Source of the DNA: Prolixibacteraceae bacterium
GTDB lineage: Bacteria > Bacteroidota > Bacteroidia > Bacteroidales > Prolixibacteraceae
Direction of reading: 5' to 3'
Assembly (NCBI GenBank): GCA_014380255.1
Contig: JACMKG010000241.1
Location: 1-15,934 of the forward strand
Length of the DNA: 15,934 nt
Below, piece after piece: positions 14,001 through 15,934 of this stretch. The notes under the pieces are model-generated. The model made no database searches, was not told the origin of the DNA, and worked only from the letters and a program-made list of their open reading frames with translations. Position numbers and translations under genes: made by a program. The stretch's first letter is position 1. Each line of letters opens with the position of its first letter.

Positions 14001-15794
14001 TTCTTCTTCTATTTTGCTGATCACATCCTGTTTTTCCCCCAGGTCTTCCAGTTTCTTCTCAATCTCCTGAACGGTCTTGTCGGTAGTTTCCAGCGACGAT
14101 CCGGAAGGCATGGTGACAAACAGGCGTATTTCCTGATTTTCTATTTCCTGCAGGGCACTGACACTTATAGCCAGGCTGATAATCAGGGTAAGGAAGAAGA
14201 GTATAATTCCCCCGATAACCGTACCTGCCGGATAGCGCATGCATGATTTGAGGAAAACCAGGTATATCTGCACCATGCGTGAGTTGGTGGTTACTTTTTC
14301 ATAGAAGATGTTCTTGGCAATCTGTCGCTTCATCATGGCATAAGAGGCCATTGGGACGAGCATAACGGCTACGGCCAGTGAAACAACCAGGGTGGAAATA
14401 ATTGAAACCCCTACATTGTAGCCCAGCATGACGATCAGAAAATTGTCGGAAAAGAGAAAGGGCAGAAAGACCACAATCGTTGTAAGGGTGGCAGCCACGA
14501 TGGAGCGCCATACTTCCGTAGTACCCTGTACAACGGCCTGCAAGGGGGGGACTCCCTTACCTGCAAGCCGGTAAATGTTTTCAAGTACCACCACGCTGTT
14601 ATCGAGCAGCATCCCGATGGCCAGGGCCATTCCTACAAGGGTCAGGCTGTTGATGGTCACTCCAAAAGCATAAAACAAGTTGAAGGATGTTAAAATGGAG
14701 ATGGGTATGGCCAGGGCCATAAAGGAGACGATGCGGAAGTTCTTCAGGAAGATCCAGAGAACAAAGATGGCCATAATCCCGCCCACCAGGGCCAGATCCA
14801 TGATCTGGCTGATGTTCTCTTCCATCTGGTCGGCCGAATTGCTTATTTCGGCTATTTCGATCTCTTTGGTGACCATCTTCTCATTGAGCGTTTTCAGGAC
14901 TTCACGCGTAGCTTTGGAGAGTTCGATCATGTTGGCCTGCGAATCGTTGGCAAGCAGGATGGTTACCGCATCTTTGCCATTAACACGGCTGAAGGATGTT
15001 TCTTCCTTTACCCCAAACCTAACTTCAGCAATATCTTTAAGCAGAATCGGACCGGGAGCTACGACCAGGTTTTCGATATCTTCAACCTTGGTATACTCGG
15101 CCGTTACATGCACAAAATACTGAAGGGTTTTTTCCTTCAGGTTTCCAACATAGGTACGGGATCCTGAGTTTTGGGAAAGTACACTCCTTACTTGCCCGGG
15201 TGTAATATTGTATGCTTCACAGGCCTTGGTGTCCAGGATAATTTCGATAGACTTTTGCTTTCCCCCGTATACATTCACCGCTGCAATGCCGTCAATGTTT
15301 TCCAGATCGGGCTTAATGTACTGATCAACAATGGTGCGCACACGGTCTATACCACCTTCGCCGCGAGCCTGTACTTCCATAAACTGGCTGTTCTGTAGCT
15401 GCTTCACATCGATCTTCGCCACATTGACCCGCACGTTCTCGGGCATCGTGGATTGTATCTCGTTGATTTTTTCCTGAAGTTTCAGGTAGGCATACTTGAA
15501 ATTTACATCTTTCTGGTAATATACCACTATGGTGCTTTGTCTGCTATTGACATTGGATTCAATGGATTCAATGCCTTCAAGTGTACCGATAGCTCCTTCA
15601 AGGGGAACAACCACATGGTTTTCCATGTATTCCGGAGCCAGCTCTGTGGCAGAGGAAGCCTGGACATAAAGGAAAGGAAGTTCGGCATTGGGCATCAATT
15701 CAACCGGCAGCTGCTTATAGGAAACATACCCTAGCACGGTAAGCCCTAAGAACAACATGCTGATCAATACTTTTCGCTGTATGATAAATTTCAT
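11073..15794 (-). CDS. RND efflux permease fused to ABC-transporter ATPase
   Basis: 1573 residues in one unbroken frame. Residues 1-1035 are a complete RND (AcrB/HAE-like) pump: TM1 at 9-27, two large periplasmic loops, TM4 with GMLLDNSVVVLENIYR (395-410), and TM10 with GVVVNNGIILIDYAN (936-950). Where AcrB has D407/D408 and K940, this protein has D398/N399 and N940, a pattern common in other RND branches. Residues 1040-1260 add six predicted helices in three pairs (1043-1090, 1150-1187, 1214-1257). Residues 1295-1535 are a full ABC ATPase: Walker A GPNGAGKST (1318-1326), Q-loop Q1365, signature FSGGMKQR (1418-1425), Walker B ILVVDEP (1438-1444, E1443), D-loop and H1474. Eighteen helices would leave the ATPase in the cytoplasm. 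Substrate unknown. The stop codon is followed by a palindrome and an ABC-2 permease gene. The start MKFIIQRKVL is typical for RND pumps. Confidence 0.93.
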   Translation of the reverse strand: MKFIIQRKVLISMLFLGLTVLGYVSYKQLPVELMPNAELPFLYVQASSATELAPEYMENHVVVPLEGAIGTLEGIESIESNVNSRQSTIVVYYQKDVNFKYAYLKLQEKINEIQSTMPENVRVNVAKIDVKQLQNSQFMEVQARGEGGIDRVRTIVDQYIKPDLENIDGIAAVNVYGGKQKSIEIILDTKACEAYNITPGQVRSVLSQNSGSRTYVGNLKEKTLQYFVHVTAEYTKVEDIENLVVAPGPILLKDIAEVRFGVKEETSFSRVNGKDAVTILLANDSQANMIELSKATREVLKTLNEKMVTKEIEIAEISNSADQMEENISQIMDLALVGGIMAIFVLWIFLKNFRIVSFMALAIPISILTSFNLFYAFGVTINSLTLVGMALAIGMLLDNSVVVLENIYRLAGKGVPPLQAVVQGTTEVWRSIVAATLTTIVVFLPFLFSDNFLIVMLGYNVGVSIISTLVVSLAVAVMLVPMASYAMMKRQIAKNIFYEKVTTNSRMVQIYLVFLKSCMRYPAGTVIGGIILFFLTLIISLAISVSALQEIENQEIRLFVTMPSGSSLETTDKTVQEIEKKLEDLGEKQDVISKIEEEAATVTIKLKEEFETVADRTFAEIKNDIEKRTNGIKASSISFTQTQNTNNFQGGSRNMMGSFQKMMGIGSDEEKIVLKGQDFKQLQAVGEDLKYFIDQLESVNRVNLNISDNRPEVHMYFNPLLMTEYNISLSNVLSEINSFSKEIATNIQYKQGVDEYEIIITQKESDNAEEEDKRTDRSMEELRMLPVSDANGGIHDLQDFTNIVYASGLTGITRVNQEKQIEVNYQFVSEARSSNDLLAAYRYEIDELVANYNLPSGVAVEVIHDETDFSDFYILIAAAIVLIFMIMASVFESVVTPFVLLFSIPLAAVGSLVALIITNNSLLNSNTLIGFLILLGVVVNNGIILIDYANILRGRGFRRARALMTSGLSRVRPILITTITTIVGMLPLAMGDAEYVSAIGAPFAIVVIGGLTLSTILTLVFIPTFYSGLENALEWFKEQTMQVKIIQFVLMAGFFFLTFMYVESGLWQGIDLVLIVILVPGTTWFILNSLRKAKTKLIGEGDPIHIRIQNLVKIYDRESRFSREWEAGKKIRRRAGLEKNYHTLREFDYMIWQLPLLVGLIYFTFIYLDTAFWSLVLSVAIAALAQGMWKPFGYYMGFRAEKTGKKRPLKFYRWGKTFLFWILPAIELFFVWKATKAIGLVAIFGILWYLALIISVTAKKLYEEKVNIDRISGRFGTLRRQTLRTVKKIPFIGKQHQPFKALNGVSINIGTGMFGLLGPNGAGKSTMMRIICGIYEQSYGKIWINGIDTQEKREELQGLIGYLPQEFGTYENMPAADFLDYQAILKGITDTKERADRIEYVLKAVHLWEKKDHKIGSFSGGMKQRIGIAQILLHLPKILVVDEPTAGLDPRERIRFRNLLVELSRERIVIFSTHIIEDISSSCNQVAVINRGRVKYHGTPMDMVHLAKDMVWQFDIPATDFDKMENKHLITHHMRQGDHIRVRFLSKKKPSEDAVPASPILEDAYLCLIKDLK

Positions 15795-15913
15795 TAGAAA
15801 TGAATGAGTTATAATTTATAGTCGTCTTCTCATTTAAATGGAAATATGATAAGAAAGAAGAATCAGCAATACGAATAATCCTTCTTTCGAATTCGGTATA
15901 TCTTCTTTTTCTT
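15795..15913. other. Spacer upstream of the RND-ABC fusion gene
   Basis: AT-rich, with no exact TAnnTTTG promoter box on the minus strand and no Shine-Dalgarno-like site before the ATG. The fusion gene may be transcribed from further upstream. Confidence 0.4.
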
Positions 15914-15934
15914 TTACTCTATCACAGGCTTAAC
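15914..15934 (-). CDS. Possible 3' end of an upstream gene, perhaps a periplasmic adaptor (partial)
   Basis: The first minus-strand bases read VKPVIE then TAA at 15914-15916. RND operons usually place the membrane-fusion adaptor gene just before the pump, and such proteins often end in a short hydrophobic strand like this. Only seven codons are visible, so this is guesswork from position. Confidence 0.2.
   Translation of the reverse strand, partial: VKPVIE

Noticed and set aside
13555..14070. 171-codon plus-strand open frame and several others on the plus strand over 11200-15734
   Set aside because: Serine/arginine-rich shadows of the RND-ABC fusion gene, with no recognisable motifs.

Overview
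The window looks like part of a Bacteroidota chromosome, most probably Bacteroidales/Marinilabiliales-like. The evidence is protein style (FNR-like reductase, PAS histidine kinase, RND pump), AT-rich intergenic DNA without clear Shine-Dalgarno sites, and one good Bacteroidota-type promoter (TTG-N20-TAnnTTTG) before a toxin-antitoxin pair. This assignment is inference from sequence only. Almost every host gene lies on the minus strand; the transposase is the main exception.

Layout. 1-780: the 3' end of a plus-strand gene, possibly TonB-like, meets a minus-strand B3/B4 tRNA-editing-domain gene tail to tail. About 968-2949: a minus-strand group II intron with its reverse transcriptase/maturase. 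Its 5' end abuts a ~190-nt imperfect palindrome (2957-3149). 3468-5088: a ferredoxin/flavodoxin reductase-like protein, then lipoyl synthase (lipA). 5288-6750: an IS256-family insertion sequence with inverted ends but no target duplication. 6789-9390: a toxin-antitoxin operon and a PAS histidine kinase, separated and bordered by same-orientation copies of a short dispersed repeat, which gives a cassette-like look. 8945-10249: a gene-poor stretch holding a perfect 31-bp-stem hairpin, a second compound hairpin and perhaps a 59-codon cysteine-rich ORF. 10250-15794: an ABC-2-type permease preceded by a 1573-residue protein.

The most unusual object is that 1573-residue protein. It is a complete RND efflux permease (about residues 1-1035), then six extra predicted membrane segments (1040-1260), then a complete ABC ATPase (1295-1535), in one uninterrupted frame. 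A separate six-helix ABC-2 permease follows in the same orientation. The simplest reading is an efflux machine that physically links a proton-driven RND pump to an ATP-driven ABC exporter. A periplasmic adaptor gene probably ends at the right edge of the window.

The intergenic DNA is rich in short-period repeats. Tandem 8-nt units occur at 4133-4156 and 5215-5246, and 8-nt units also build the stem of the palindrome at 10995-11067 between the fusion gene and the permease.
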